DNA of 64,000 bases. Source: Flavobacterium oreochromis (GTDB taxonomy: Bacteria > Bacteroidota > Bacteroidia > Flavobacteriales > Flavobacteriaceae). Where the stretch lies: the NCBI RefSeq assembly GCF_019565455.1, contig NZ_CP067377.1, forward strand, positions 2,548,001 to 2,612,000. The letters are read 5' to 3'. Every line of letters begins with the position of its first letter. Position 1 is the stretch's first letter. Below are positions 1 to 10,283 of the stretch, in pieces. The position numbers and the translations under genes are program-made. The notes below the pieces were generated by a model. The model saw only the letters and a list, made by a program, of their open reading frames with translations, had not been told where the DNA came from and made no database searches.

Positions 1-2140
1 AACCAAAACATTTCAAAGTCCTCAAATTGTTCTTCAAAGCTATTTTTTATTTGTCCTAAAGTGATCGAAAAACTATTTTTTATATTCAAATTAGCCAGTT
101 GTTCATTTAGCCAAATTGCTTGTTCTTTTTCTAAATGAATTGAAAATTGAGTTGTTTTTGTTTGAAAAACCATTTCAGCCATTTCCCATGATCTACCTTT
201 TTTACTTTTTGTGAAAAACTTAAGCTGTGGAAGATTAGCTGTGAAATAGACTTTTTGATTAGGTTTGAAATTAAAAGTATTTTCGCTTGTTAAACAATTT
301 TCAATAAAATTAGGGGCAATTTTAGTTTTAGGGATTTTAAAATCAAACCAATTTTGTAATGGAAAATCAAAGCACAAACCATGCATATAATTAAAAAGAG
401 ATTTTTTTAATCCAAAGCTAAATTGATCATGATTAATACCTGTTTTATCTTTAAATTGAATATCATTATTTGCAAAACTAATATTATTTATTTGCGGAAT
501 TACACCATATTCTTCTGGATTCATACCTACAGGGCTATGTGCAGTCATTGCAAATTGATGCCAAAAGCCACTTTGTAAGATGCCTATTTCAAAAAGTTGT
601 CGAACCATTTCTAAGCTATCAATAGTTTCTTGAACTGTTTGTGTTGGATAGCCATACATAAGATAAGCATGTACCATGATACCTGCTTCTGTGAAATTAC
701 GTGTTACTCGAGCTACTTGTTCTACCGTTACTCCTTTTTAATTAAAGCTAATAGTCTATCAGACGCAACTTCTAATCCGCCTGATACAGCTATGCAACCT
801 GAAAGTTTTAATAATAAACATAAATCGCTTGTAAAGCTTTTTTCAAAACGAATGTTAGTCCACCAAGTTACCACAAGATTTCTTCTCAAAATTTCTAGTG
901 CAACTTCCTTCATGAGTGCAGGAGGAGCTGCTTCATCTACAAAATGGAAACCACTTTCACCAGTTTGTTCAATAAGCTCTTGCATACGATTTACTATGAT
1001 TCGAGCATGTACGGGTTCATAAATTTTGATATAATCTAATGAAATATCACAAAAGGTACATTTTCCCCAATAGCAACCGTGGGCCATTGTTAATTTATTC
1101 CATCTACCATCACTCCATAAACTGTGCATTGGATTTGCAATTTCAATTACTGATACATAACGATCAAGTAATAGGTCAGAATAATCAGGAGTTCCTACTT
1201 CATTTTGTTTATAATCTAGTTCAGTACAATTGTTTTTATAAATTACTTCATCAGCTTCAAGAAGAAAAGTTCTTTTTAAATATGCCTCTTTATCGTTTGT
1301 ATTGTTAATATGTAGATATAGTAATTCCAATGGTAGTTCTCCATCATCAAGCGTTATAAAATCAAAAAATTCAAAAACTCTCTTATCTTTTAAATCACGA
1401 AGCTCTGTATTAGGGAATCCCCCTCCCATGGCTGTTTTTATATTTGGGTATTGTCTTTTAATAAATTGAGCACAACGAAAAGCACTGTATAAATTACCTG
1501 GAAAAGGAACTGAAAAGCAAACCATTTTAGGCTGTGTATTTTCAATTCTTTTATTTAAAATTTTTAGACTTATATTATCAATAAAAGTAGATTCTTTTTT
1601 AAGAAATCATATAGTTCATCAAAAGAATTAGCACTTCTTCCTAGACGTTCTGCATAACGGCTAAATCCAAAATTTTCGTCAACACATTCTACAATATAAT
1701 CAGATAAGTCCTCAAGATATAAAGTTGCTAGATGTTTAGCTTTATCTTGCATTCCCATATTTCCAAAAGCCCATTCCATATCATCTAATTGATCAAAACG
1801 GGATGCTTCGGGTAAAAAATTACTAGAGCATATTTGGCGTGCTAATGAAGGATTTTTTCCTTGTAGAAAAGAAATAACACTTTCGATAGTTGTTATATAT
1901 TCTTCTTTTAATGAATATATTCGTTGTGAATTATTAGTTAAATCTTTGAAATCTAAATTCTGAATTTCAAAAATTTTTTAATTCCTTTTTAGAAAATAAC
2001 TCTAAAATTACTTCAATACCTAAATCTATTTGAAAGGTCGTAATAGATTTTGTGTTTAAAAAACCCTTTATATAAGCAGTAGCTGGATACGGTGTATTCA
2101 GTTGGGTAAAAGGAGGAGTTACAAGTAAAATATCTTTCAA
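1..2140 (-). CDS. B12-binding-type radical SAM protein, partial, frameshifted
   Basis: The gene runs off the window at base 1, so its C-terminus is missing. The N-terminal stretch (about 2140-1980) reads LVTPPFTQLNTPYPATAY, which resembles the cobalamin-binding Rossmann region of Bacteroidetes radical SAM proteins. The centre holds CYWGKCTFC (about 1050-1077), a candidate [4Fe-4S] cysteine cluster with four residues between the first two cysteines instead of the classic three. FHFVDEAAPP follows. The frame breaks at homopolymers 1969-1979, 1595-1600 and 735-739; one extra base in each restores a continuous protein. No in-frame ATG precedes LVTPPF, so the TTG at 2140 is my guess for the start. 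It is divergent from bshC. The substrate is unknown; the family call is fairly safe. Confidence 0.75.
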
Positions 2141-2251
2141 GGAGTCAATTTTTAATTCTGCAAAAATAACTTTTAAAATAAAATCATAATAGCTTGTTAA
2201 AGCAAAATCTTCTAATTCTAATTTTTTTAAATTAGCAAAAATATTTTATAC

Positions 2252-3836
2252 ATGTCTAGTAATTGTATCACCTTTCAAAACTCGGGCTATTTTAGCTCAT
2301 TAATTGTTGATTACTTAAATGAAGAAAAGGCAATACAGTCGTTTTATAATCGATTTCCTAAGATTGAAAATTTTTTAAATCAGATAGAGGAAAAGTCGGG
2401 TAATTATACTACAAAAAATCGAGAAGTTTTGGTAAATTCACTTTTAAAACAAAGTGAAGGGTTTGCTATAAGTAAAACGACTTTATTTAATATAGAGTCT
2501 TTAAAGCAACCTAACACATTTACCATTACTACAGGCCATCAGCTTAATTTATTTACAGGACCTTTGTATTTTATTTATAAAATTATTTCTGTTATTAATT
2601 TATGTGAGGAGTTGAAATTAAAATATCCAATATATAACTTTGTTCCGGTTTATTGGATGGCTACAGAAGATCATGATTTTGAGGAAATTAATTATTTTAG
2701 ATTTAATAACAGTAAAATTACTTGGAAAAAAATACTAAAGGACCAGTAGGAAGGTTATCTACAGAGGGATTAAATGAAGTTTTTGAAGAAATAAGAAAAC
2801 ATTTAGGTGCTAACAATAATGCTAAAAGACTTATCTCACTTTTTGAAAAATCTTATTTAAAACACGAAAATTTAGCTGATGCAACACGTTACTTAGTTAA
2901 TGAATTATTTAAAGAGCAAGGGTTAGTAGTTGTAGATGGAGATAATAAAGAATTAAAGCAACTTTTTGCACCTGTTATTAAAGAAGAATTATTAGAACAA
3001 ACTTCTTATAAAAAAGTTACTCAAACAGTTTCTGATTTTTTATATGATATTCAAGTAAACCCTAGAGAAATTAATCTTTTTATATTGAAGATAATTTGCG
3101 TGAAAGAATTATTTTTGAAAATAATCAATACAAAATCAATAATACAAATTTAATTTTTTCCGAAACTGAAATTTTAAATTTACTAGAAACAGCCCCCGAA
3201 AAGTTTAGCCCAAATGTTATTTTAAGACCTTTGTATCAAGAGTTAATTTTGCCTAATTTATCTTATGTTGGGGGAGGAGGAGAAATTGCTTATTGGTTAG
3301 AATTAAAAGCAATGTTTGAAGCCTTTAAAGTTAGCTATCCTATTTTATTATTACGTAATTCTGTTTTAGTAGCTACTGAAAAACAGTTTAAAAAAGCAAC
3401 TCATCTGCAATTAACATGGGCAGATTTGTTTTTAAAACAGACAGAATTAATTAATCAAAAAACAAGAGAGTTTTCAGCTTTTACAATTGATTTTAAAGAT
3501 CAAAAAGAGCATCTTAGAAATCAATTTTATAGTCTTTTAGAAATTGCGGCTAAGACTGATAAAACATTTGTGGGAGCTGTAAAGGCTCAGGAAGCTAAAC
3601 AAATAAAAGGATTAGAACATCTAGAAAAACGTCTTTTAAAGGCTGAAAAACGAAATCATGAAGATAAATTGAAAAGGATTGTTAATTTGCAAGATGCGTT
3701 ATTCCCGAATAAAAATCTGCAAGAGCGTCAATTAAATTTTAGTGAATTTTATTTAGAATATGGTGAAGACTTTTTTACCAAATTGTTTCAAGAACTAGAT
3801 CCACTTAGTGATGAATTTAGTATAACTGTTTTTTAA
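2252..3836 (+). CDS. bshC: Putative cysteine ligase BshC (bacillithiol biosynthesis), frameshifted
   Basis: BshC is proposed to add cysteine to glucosaminyl-malate, the last step of bacillithiol synthesis. The start MSSNCITFQNSGYFSSL and the motif TTGHQLNLFTGPLYFIYK are typical of the family in Flavobacteria. The C-terminal third is a charged helical region likely to form a coiled coil (around KGLEHLEKRLLKAEK). Two breaks split it into three pieces: the A run 2726-2732 and the T run 3077-3081. One added base at each gives a 528-residue protein, the usual family length. bshA lies 40 kb away in the same window, so both ends of the pathway are present. ndk follows 100 bp downstream. Confidence 0.88.
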
Positions 3837-3905
3837 AAGGATTTAAGATAATAATAAATATTAAAAATAAACTTTTAAAGATTTAAAGATTTAAACTAAA
3901 GTTTG

Positions 3906-3913
3906 TACTTTTG
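3906..3913 (+). promoter_or_regulatory. ndk promoter, -7 element
   Basis: TACTTTTG matches the Bacteroidetes -7 consensus TAnnTTTG and ends 24 bases before the ndk ATG. No convincing -33 TTG is visible at the usual distance. Confidence 0.6.
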
Positions 3914-3937
3914 CCCCCAAATTAAAAAAACAAAAAA

Positions 3938-4357
3938 ATGGCAGGAAATAGAACTTTCACAATGATTAAGCCAGATGCTGTTGAAAAAGGACACATTGGT
4001 GGGATTTTAAATATGATTACTGAAGGTGGTTTCAGAATTGTTTCTATGAAATTAACTCAGTTAACAGTTGCAGATGCACAAAAATTTTATGCAGTGCATG
4101 CTGAAAGACCATTCTATGGTGAATTAGTTGAGTTTATGTCTCGTGGTCCAATCGTTGCGGCTATCTTAGAAAAAGATAATGCAGTTGAGGATTTCCGTAC
4201 ATTAATTGGTGCTACTAACCCAGCTGAAGCTGCTGAAGGAACTATCCGTAAAAAATATGCTACTTCTATTGGTGAAAATGCAGTTCACGGTTCAGACTCA
4301 GATGAGAATGCTGCTATTGAAGGTGCTTTCCATTTTGCAGGAAGAGAAATGTTTTAG
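3938..4357 (+). CDS. ndk: Nucleoside diphosphate kinase
   Basis: Transfers the gamma phosphate of ATP to NDPs through a phosphohistidine, balancing NTP and dNTP pools in the cytoplasm. The 139-residue protein has the full family length. TMIKPDAV near the N-terminus contains the phosphate-binding Lys11, and NAVHGSDS contains the catalytic His117. The start follows a TAnnTTTG promoter. The gene is monocistronic: it ends 11 bases before a very strong hairpin and faces the yhhN gene. The frame is intact. Confidence 0.97.
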   Translation: MAGNRTFTMIKPDAVEKGHIGGILNMITEGGFRIVSMKLTQLTVADAQKFYAVHAERPFYGELVEFMSRGPIVAAILEKDNAVEDFRTLIGATNPAEAAEGTIRKKYATSIGENAVHGSDSDENAAIEGAFHFAGREMF

Positions 4358-4368
4358 TACAAACATTA

Positions 4369-4420
4369 TATATCCAATAAAAAAGAGTCTGCTAAAACAG
4401 ACTCTTTTTTATTGGATATA
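4369..4420. terminator. Bidirectional terminator between ndk and yhhN-like gene
   Basis: A perfect 23-bp stem (4369-4391 with 4398-4420) closes a 6-base loop, CTAAAA. An A6 tract lies in the left arm and a T6 tract in the right arm, so it can end transcription from both converging genes. Confidence 0.9.
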
Positions 4421-4476
4421 ATTTATGAAAAATGTGAGTGTGAAAATATTTTTTTAAATATTTTTTGAATGTTTAT

Positions 4477-5142
4477 CTAATTATCTGTTTTTTTGTTTAA
4501 ACCTAAAATTCCTTTAGTTATCAGGAATTGAGCTATGATGTAAGTAATCATAATGAAGAATCCTGATTTTGCTATTTCCCAATGAAATTTATTAATAGCT
4601 AAAATACTATCAGAACTTACAAAGAATAAAGCTCCTAAAAGAATTGTCAAGTTATTAGGTTCTGCCCAATTAAAATAGCCTTTGATGGCCATTAATAGCA
4701 TAATAGAAATAGTAATAGCATACATTGTAACAGGAATTTTTAACCCTCCTAAGCTAGGGAAAAGTAAATTTAATATTACCAATAAATAGATTGTAATAAA
4801 AATAAATCCTACCCAAAATAAGTTTGAATTAGGTTTTGTTTGATTCTGTTTAATGAATAGTATCGTAAAGATGATATGGGCGATTAAAAAAGAAGCGAGA
4901 CCTAGAATAAAAAATAATTCATGTTTATGAGTAAACATTAAAATTAGATCACCTATCCAAGAAAAGGTTAGTGCAGAAATAAGCAGATTTTTTGTTTTAA
5001 AATGATTATACTTAAAAACTTCTAAAATTAGAAAAGGAATAAGTAAGGGTTTAAAATACCAACCTAAATCTTCTTGTTTAGTTATTAATAAAATTAGATA
5101 AAATATACTAATTCCTGTGAAAATTCTTAGATATTGGCTCAT
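4477..5142 (-). CDS. YhhN/TMEM86-family lysoplasmalogenase
   Basis: YhhN/TMEM86 proteins are integral membrane enzymes that hydrolyse the vinyl-ether bond of lysoplasmalogens. The 221-residue protein is almost entirely hydrophobic, with about eight membrane segments. Family marks are WIGDLILMF in the first half and GALFFVSSDSILA in the second, each carrying a conserved Asp in a membrane helix. It starts 4 bases after the stop of the AGMO-like gene and is surely co-transcribed with it. Together they suggest ether-lipid breakdown. The family assignment is good; the bacterial substrate is inferred. Confidence 0.85.
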   Translation of the reverse strand: MSQYLRIFTGISIFYLILLITKQEDLGWYFKPLLIPFLILEVFKYNHFKTKNLLISALTFSWIGDLILMFTHKHELFFILGLASFLIAHIIFTILFIKQNQTKPNSNLFWVGFIFITIYLLVILNLLFPSLGGLKIPVTMYAITISIMLLMAIKGYFNWAEPNNLTILLGALFFVSSDSILAINKFHWEIAKSGFFIMITYIIAQFLITKGILGLNKKTDN

Positions 5143-5146
5143 AAAA

Positions 5147-6418
5147 TTAGTTTAAAATGGGTTGGTGCTTTTCGTTTTTAAATTCTACCGTTACAAAGTA
5201 AAAACTTACTAAAAGGGAAAGGATAAAATAACTTGTTATAATATAAGTTCCGTGAGGAATGATCTCATTTATTTGAAACCAACCATTAAAAGAATATAGT
5301 ATAGTTATAGCAAATAAAAATCGGATGGTTTCGTAAATATGAGCAAATTTATTTTTGCTCATTAATTCTGTATAACTATAAACGGTTACAAATATGAATA
5401 GTCCATAATAAAAGATATTAGGTAACCCTATTTTTGCTATGTTGTCAAATAAATAAGAGATTAATAATAAGGTAGAAAACATCTGAAATAATGACCAACC
5501 TATTAATTTTTTTGAATTGTTAGTTCCAAATTTTTCAAAATTATATACATTTTCAATTTTATGAATTGGGAATTTTTCTTCAAAACCTTTTGGTCTCCAA
5601 CCAGTAGGCATGAACCAAATTTTTAGTTTGTCAGAAAAATTTTCTGCATGCCAAGCATCTTTTATTAAAACCCATAAATGTTGAAAATTAATTTTAAAAG
5701 GATTCCAAGTTTCTGCTGGACGTGTAATGCCAAAAACAGGTGGAATTTCGATTAATTCTTCTTGGAAAGTTCCAAAAAGTTTATCCCAAATAATAAATAT
5801 TTGGGCATGATTTTTATCCATATATTCAGGATTAATAGCATGATGAACCCTATGATGGGATGGGGTGACTATAATTTTTTCTAAAAAACCTAATTTATTA
5901 ATATATCGTGTGTGATACCAAAATTGTAAAAAAAATTGTATTGGCAGTGTAATCGCTATTACTTTAGAAGGAACACCTAATAAAGCAGCGGGGAGTAGTA
6001 AGAATGTAAATAATTTGAAGAAATCAGATACGGACTGTCTTAATGCACAAGAAAGATTAAACTCTTCACTGCTGTGATGAATAGCGTGTTTATTCCAAAA
6101 AATATTAATCTGATGTGCCCAGCGATGTGTCCAGTATCCTTGAAAATCTATAGCTATAAATGCGATGATGTATGCTAAGAAGGATTCTTTAATGTGAAAA
6201 ATGGCAATTTTAGAAACCATTAATTCGTATGTGATTATTGAAATACTTAGCCCTAAAACGTCTCTAGTGGCGTTGGTCATGCCAGAGCTTAAGCTTGAAA
6301 CACTGTCCATTATAGGAGCATAATCTACTTTTTTGTAATAACCATATAATTTCTCAATTATAATTAAGAATAAAAATAGAGGCATTGCAATGATTAGTAT
6401 TTTGCCGTACGTTTCCAT
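5147..6418 (-). CDS. Sterol desaturase/fatty acid hydroxylase family, AGMO-like
   Basis: A 423-residue membrane protein of the di-iron fatty acid hydroxylase superfamily. Its histidine boxes are HRWAH (98-102), HAIHH (111-115) and HHRVHH (188-193). The stretches NLSCALRQS and IIWDKLFGTF, and a long C-terminal part with several more membrane segments, resemble animal alkylglycerol monooxygenase (AGMO/TMEM195). AGMO uses tetrahydrobiopterin and oxygen to cleave alkyl-ether lipids. Plain sterol desaturases lack this C-terminal half. It is first in a two-gene operon with the YhhN lysoplasmalogenase, which acts on the related vinyl-ether bond. The function is inferred from similarity and this linkage. 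Confidence 0.82.
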   Translation of the reverse strand: METYGKILIIAMPLFLFLIIIEKLYGYYKKVDYAPIMDSVSSLSSGMTNATRDVLGLSISIITYELMVSKIAIFHIKESFLAYIIAFIAIDFQGYWTHRWAHQINIFWNKHAIHHSSEEFNLSCALRQSVSDFFKLFTFLLLPAALLGVPSKVIAITLPIQFFLQFWYHTRYINKLGFLEKIIVTPSHHRVHHAINPEYMDKNHAQIFIIWDKLFGTFQEELIEIPPVFGITRPAETWNPFKINFQHLWVLIKDAWHAENFSDKLKIWFMPTGWRPKGFEEKFPIHKIENVYNFEKFGTNNSKKLIGWSLFQMFSTLLLISYLFDNIAKIGLPNIFYYGLFIFVTVYSYTELMSKNKFAHIYETIRFLFAITILYSFNGWFQINEIIPHGTYIITSYFILSLLVSFYFVTVEFKNEKHQPILN

Positions 6419-6521
6419 CGTGATATTAGATTTTAAAATTCAGAAAAAAACTCTACCTGTTTTTAGTAAATCTAATTATTTTTTTTAGATAAATTTAAAA
6501 AATAAATATTTTCTTTGAGGA

Positions 6522-6797
6522 TTATATAATTTCTGCACTTAATCCTGCATCAAGAAGGGCGGAACATTGAGGTTTTAATTCATCGAAAGAACCTGTTTTT
6601 ACACCGCATTTACCTGTATAATGTACTAATATAGCACATTGTTCTGCTTGTAATTCTTCATGATCACAAACTCGTATTAACGTGTCTATAACATGATCAA
6701 ATGTATTAACATCATCATTGTATAAAATGATTTCATGGTTAATAGAAATTTCTTCTAATACCGCAACGTCTTCTTGTATTTTTTCTATTGTTGACAT
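6522..6797 (-). CDS. clpS: ATP-dependent Clp protease adaptor ClpS
   Basis: ClpS delivers N-degron substrates to the ClpAP or ClpCP protease. The 91-residue protein has the family core LYNDDVNTFDHVIDTL (25-40), with the Asn-Asp pair that contacts the substrate N-terminus, and the HYTGKCGV segment. The gene lies 80 bases downstream of prmA on the same strand. A 12-bp inverted repeat sits between them, so expression may be partly separate. The frame is intact. Confidence 0.93.
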   Translation of the reverse strand: MSTIEKIQEDVAVLEEISINHEIILYNDDVNTFDHVIDTLIRVCDHEELQAEQCAILVHYTGKCGVKTGSFDELKPQCSALLDAGLSAEII

Positions 6798-6815
6798 AAC
6801 TAAAAATTTAATTGA

Positions 6816-6872
6816 TAACCATATAAGCTATTTGAGTAAAAAAGGGTGTAGTTTTAAAAACTTATATGGTTA
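6816..6872. repeat. Inverted repeat between prmA and clpS
   Basis: TAACCATATAAG (6816-6827) and its exact complement CTTATATGGTTA (6861-6872) flank a 33-base AT-rich loop. It lies in the whole gap between the prmA stop and the clpS start on the minus strand. No T tract follows, so it looks more like an RNA stem or protein site than a standard terminator. Confidence 0.5.
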
Positions 6873-6879
6873 AGAAAAA

Positions 6880-7713
6880 CTAATTTACGTATTTTAATGA
6901 TACCCAGTTGTTTCGAATTATTTTTTTTGTAAAAGTTAATCCTTTTTCTGTGCAAGAAGCATCAATATGAGGGATGTCTTGTTCGTAAAAACCACTGAAT
7001 AAAATAACCCCATTAGGATTTAAACAATCTACATAGGTTTGCATATCGTTGAGCAAGATATTTCGGTTTATATTAGCAATAATTAAATCATACTTTTTTC
7101 CAGCTAATAAAGAGGCATCTCCTTCGTATATATTTATATGTTTGCAGTTATTACGTTCTGCATTTTCAATAGAGTTTAAAAAACACCAGTTATCAATATC
7201 AATGGCATCTATTGGTTGTGCCCCTTTCATTTCTGCTAGGATCGCTAAAATAGCTGTACCACAACCCATGTCTAATGTTTTTAATCCTTTAATATTCATT
7301 TCTAATAAATGTTGAATCATCATGTGGGTCGTTTCATGATGTCCTGTTCCAAAACTCATTTTAGGCTCTATTACAATATCAAATTCAGCATCTGTTTTAG
7401 GATGAAATGGAGCTCTAACATGGCATAAACCATCAACATCAATAGGGTCAAAGTTTTTTTCCCATTCTGCATTCCAATTTTCTTGTTCAATTTCTTCAAA
7501 TGTGTAGCTAATCTTGAATTCAGGATTTTGTAATATATATATATCTTCTAAAATATTTTCATTCCAATTTTCTTTGGGAATATAAGCTGAAAAACCGTTT
7601 TCAGTTTCGATAAAACTATCAAATGGGAGTTCTCCTAATTCAGCTATTAAAATTTCAGAACCCAGTTCTTTTGGCTCTACTTTAAAATGATAGCCTATGT
7701 ATGTATTTTGCAT
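6880..7713 (-). CDS. prmA: Ribosomal protein L11 methyltransferase
   Basis: Trimethylates ribosomal protein L11 using S-adenosylmethionine. The signatures are MSFGTGHHETT (PrmA substrate loop) and the AdoMet motif TLDMGCGTAILA, then IIANINRNIL, which matches the DxxxANI-type catalytic region. I chose the ATG at 7713 (MQNTYIGYHFKVEP), because related proteins begin there; an in-frame ATG exists at 7731. The protein is 277 residues. It precedes clpS on the same strand. The frame is intact. Confidence 0.93.
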   Translation of the reverse strand: MQNTYIGYHFKVEPKELGSEILIAELGELPFDSFIETENGFSAYIPKENWNENILEDIYILQNPEFKISYTFEEIEQENWNAEWEKNFDPIDVDGLCHVRAPFHPKTDAEFDIVIEPKMSFGTGHHETTHMMIQHLLEMNIKGLKTLDMGCGTAILAILAEMKGAQPIDAIDIDNWCFLNSIENAERNNCKHINIYEGDASLLAGKKYDLIIANINRNILLNDMQTYVDCLNPNGVILFSGFYEQDIPHIDASCTEKGLTFTKKIIRNNWVSLKYVN

Positions 7714-8027
7714 CGAATTATTTTTTTGCAAAGGTAGTTATTTAGTAATTTATTGTTTATGATTTGTAGTGCTTATTAAATGAAAAATAAAAAAATGTTT
7801 GTTAAATAAAGCAAGTGCAGAGAATAATATCCTGCACTTATTATCATGAAATCTTCTTTTTGATTTTTTATTAAAAAGTAAAATTATTTCTAAAAATGAG
7901 TTCCGTAAAAAAAACTTTTTAAAATTTTATACAACTAGAAAATGTGTTTATAAATAATACTGTTGTATTTTAATAGGGAATATTTTTACTTGTACTGGTA
8001 GTATGTTTTTATGGATAAAAAGAATAG

Positions 8028-8759
8028 CTAACAATCTTGCATAGTATCAGTAATGATAATTTCCCGTAAAGAGACAGCTTGTGGTAATTCGTAAGCATAT
8101 TTAATTGTTTTAGCTACATCTTTAGCTGTAATGTTAACTGCTCCAACAGCTTCTTTCCATTCATTATACTCATCAATTATTTTTTGATTTGTGGTATGCT
8201 CTAAAAGTTCTGTTTTTACAGCACCAGGCATTATTGATAATACTCGAACATTGTAAGAAGACATCTCGTTTCGCACTGTTTTGGTTAATCCTGTTACTCC
8301 AAATTTGCTAGCGCAATAAGCAGCGTGATTTGTAAAAGGTTGAAGACCTGCTATTGATGAAATATTTATTATTGTTCCCGTTTTTCTTTCTTTCATATCA
8401 TTCATTACGATTTGCATTCCATTCATAACCCCAAGGATATTAATGTCTAACATTTTTTTCCATTCTTGAGGAGCTTGTGTGGCTAAATCTCCTAAGAGCA
8501 TCACACCTGCGTTGTTAATTATTAAATCGGTCTTACCATATATTGCTTCAGCTTCTTTTACTGCTATTTCAAATTCTTCTTTATTTGATATATCTACTTT
8601 TTTGCATATCGTATTAGGTAGTTTTAAAGCTTCCATTTTTTTAATTCTACGAGCAAGTAAGAGCAAGCAATAACCATCTTTTGCAAATTCTTTTGCCATC
8701 TCTAGTCCAAAACCAGAACTTGCACCTGTTATGATAATTAATTTATTATTATTTTTCAT
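8028..8759 (-). CDS. SDR family NAD(P)-dependent oxidoreductase
   Basis: A classical short-chain dehydrogenase of 243 residues. TGASSGFG (11-18) is the cofactor-binding glycine motif, NNAG (82-85) the structural motif, and SSIAG with YCASK (148-152) give the Ser-Tyr-Lys catalytic set. An in-frame ATG at 8825 exists, but MKNNNKLIIITGASSG at 8759 fits the family start. The closest class is the YdfG-like 3-hydroxy acid dehydrogenases; the substrate cannot be told. It is divergent from the lysR gene 121 bases away, which is the usual arrangement for a LysR regulator and its target. Confidence 0.85.
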   Translation of the reverse strand: MKNNNKLIIITGASSGFGLEMAKEFAKDGYCLLLLARRIKKMEALKLPNTICKKVDISNKEEFEIAVKEAEAIYGKTDLIINNAGVMLLGDLATQAPQEWKKMLDINILGVMNGMQIVMNDMKERKTGTIINISSIAGLQPFTNHAAYCASKFGVTGLTKTVRNEMSSYNVRVLSIMPGAVKTELLEHTTNQKIIDEYNEWKEAVGAVNITAKDVAKTIKYAYELPQAVSLREIIITDTMQDC

Positions 8760-8807
8760 AATGATTATTTTTTTAAAATGAATTGATAAATAATACTTGT
8801 TTTTTAA

Positions 8808-8835
8808 TTGATTACGAAAATACATTCTATATTTG
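8808..8835 (+). promoter_or_regulatory. lysR promoter
   Basis: TTG at 8808-8810, then 17 bases, then TATATTTG at 8828-8835, a good Bacteroidetes -33/-7 pair. The lysR ATG is 45 bases downstream of the -7 element. Confidence 0.6.
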
Positions 8836-8880
8836 TATTGATGAAATACTAATTTTATATGTTTATTATAATAAAAAATT

Positions 8881-9731
8881 ATGGATGAAAGGTTGTTGCG
8901 ATTTTTTGTTGCAGTTTATGAAGAACGAAATCTTTCAAGAGCGGCTGAAAAATGCTTTGTATCTCAGCCTAATATCTCCAATGGTTTAAAGCAATTAGAG
9001 GATTTAATAAATAAAACTCTTTTTTTAAGACATAAACGAGGTGTTGAAATAAAAGAAGAGGCACATTATTTATATCCTATTGCTAAAAGAATTTTAGCAG
9101 AATTACATGCAATTCCTGAAATTTTTAAAAAGAAGAATATAAATACAGAATCGTAATAGGAATAGCAGATAGTCTTCCTCAGGATTTTAAAAAAGGTTTT
9201 TTTAGAATAGCTTCAAACCTGTTGAAAGGAGTAGAATGGGATGTAAGACCTATAGGGAGAGATTGTGAAATTAATTTGTTAATTAGGGAGAGGAAATTTG
9301 AAGATCATTTGTTTTTACCACTTCTAAAAGAAAATTATGTGCTTTGTGTCCCAAATAATAATCCTTTAGTTGTTAAAGATTTTATTGAGATTAAGGATTT
9401 AAAAGACCAACCTTTTATTCATTGTCCACCTTGTGAAGCGCACCAACAAAGTCTAGCTATATTAAATAATTCAGGAGAAAAATGGAATACAATTGCTAAT
9501 TGTGAAAATAAAAATGAAGTATTAACACTGCTTATGTCAGGGCTTGGTATTACATTTTTACCTGAAATTTTTGTAAGAAATTGGACTGGATTTAAGATAA
9601 AAAAATATAATGGTCCGAAAAATTTTAGAGAAATAGGGCTGTCATATCCTCATGGAAGTTTAAAAAATCCGCAGGTATCAATGCTAATAGAGTATCTTTC
9701 TAATACTATTGTTGATTTTGTAGTAGACTAA
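8881..9731 (+). CDS. LysR family transcriptional regulator, frameshifted
   Basis: The N-terminal winged helix-turn-helix reads NLSRAAEKCFVSQPNISNGL, followed by the linker helix and a periplasmic-binding-like effector domain (LLIRERKFEDHLFLPLLKE, LLMSGLGITFLPE). The frame breaks at the A5 run 9127-9131; one extra A joins the halves into 283 residues, slightly short for LysR proteins. It is divergently transcribed from the SDR gene and probably controls it and itself from the shared intergenic region. The effector is unknown. Confidence 0.85.
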
Positions 9732-9760
9732 AAAATGATCTATATTAACTGATTAAGAGT

Positions 9761-10263
9761 TTACAGCAGAATTTGAACAAAAACAGAATCCAACCATTTG
9801 TTAAATTTAAAACCTGTTTCCTTAAGTTGTCCCACCTCTTGAAAGCCTAATTTTTTATGAAATGTAATACTTCCTGAATTTTCAGAGTCAATAACACCAA
9901 TTAATGTGTGTAATTTTTTTTTTTTGCAATTTTAATAATTTCTCGTAAAAGAAGAGAACCAATTCCATTACCATGAAAATCTTTATGTACATATACTGAA
10001 TGCTCAGCCGTAAATTGATACCCTATTTTAAAACGAAATAAGCCATAAGTCCCAAATCCTACTATTTTATTTTCCTTTATAGCAACTAAAAAAGGATGAT
10101 TATTTAATTTTTTTTCTTCAAAAATCTTTTGTTGCTGTTCTAAAGAGCGAATATGATATTCCCAGATAGAAGTGCTATTTAAAATTTCATAATTCACTAT
10201 TTCAAGAATTTCAGGAAGATCCTCATATTCAGCCTCTCTTATATAAATGGATGTTTTAGTCAA
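9761..10263 (-). CDS. GNAT family N-acetyltransferase, phosphinothricin acetyltransferase-like, frameshifted
   Basis: The start IREAEYEDLPEILEIVNYEI and the acetyl-CoA loop VHKDFHGNGIGSLLL place it in the PAT/MnaT branch of GNAT enzymes, which acetylate small amines or amino-acid analogues. The frame breaks at a 12-base T run (9914-9925); one more base gives the C-terminal end SITFHKKLGFQEVGQL, a standard GNAT ending, and a 167-residue protein. It faces lysR and is divergent from the membrane protein at 10284. The substrate is unknown. Confidence 0.82.
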
Positions 10264-10283
10264 AATAATTAAAAATTTAGGAC

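Noticed and set aside
630..1308. Open frames on the plus strand at 630-1022 and 1039-1308
   Set aside because: They lie opposite the radical SAM gene, have unlikely composition and no family character.
7813..7839. Hairpin AAGTGCAG/CTGCACTT in the gap between the SDR gene and prmA
   Set aside because: The 8-bp stem has an 11-base loop and no T tract on either side, so I could not assign it a function.
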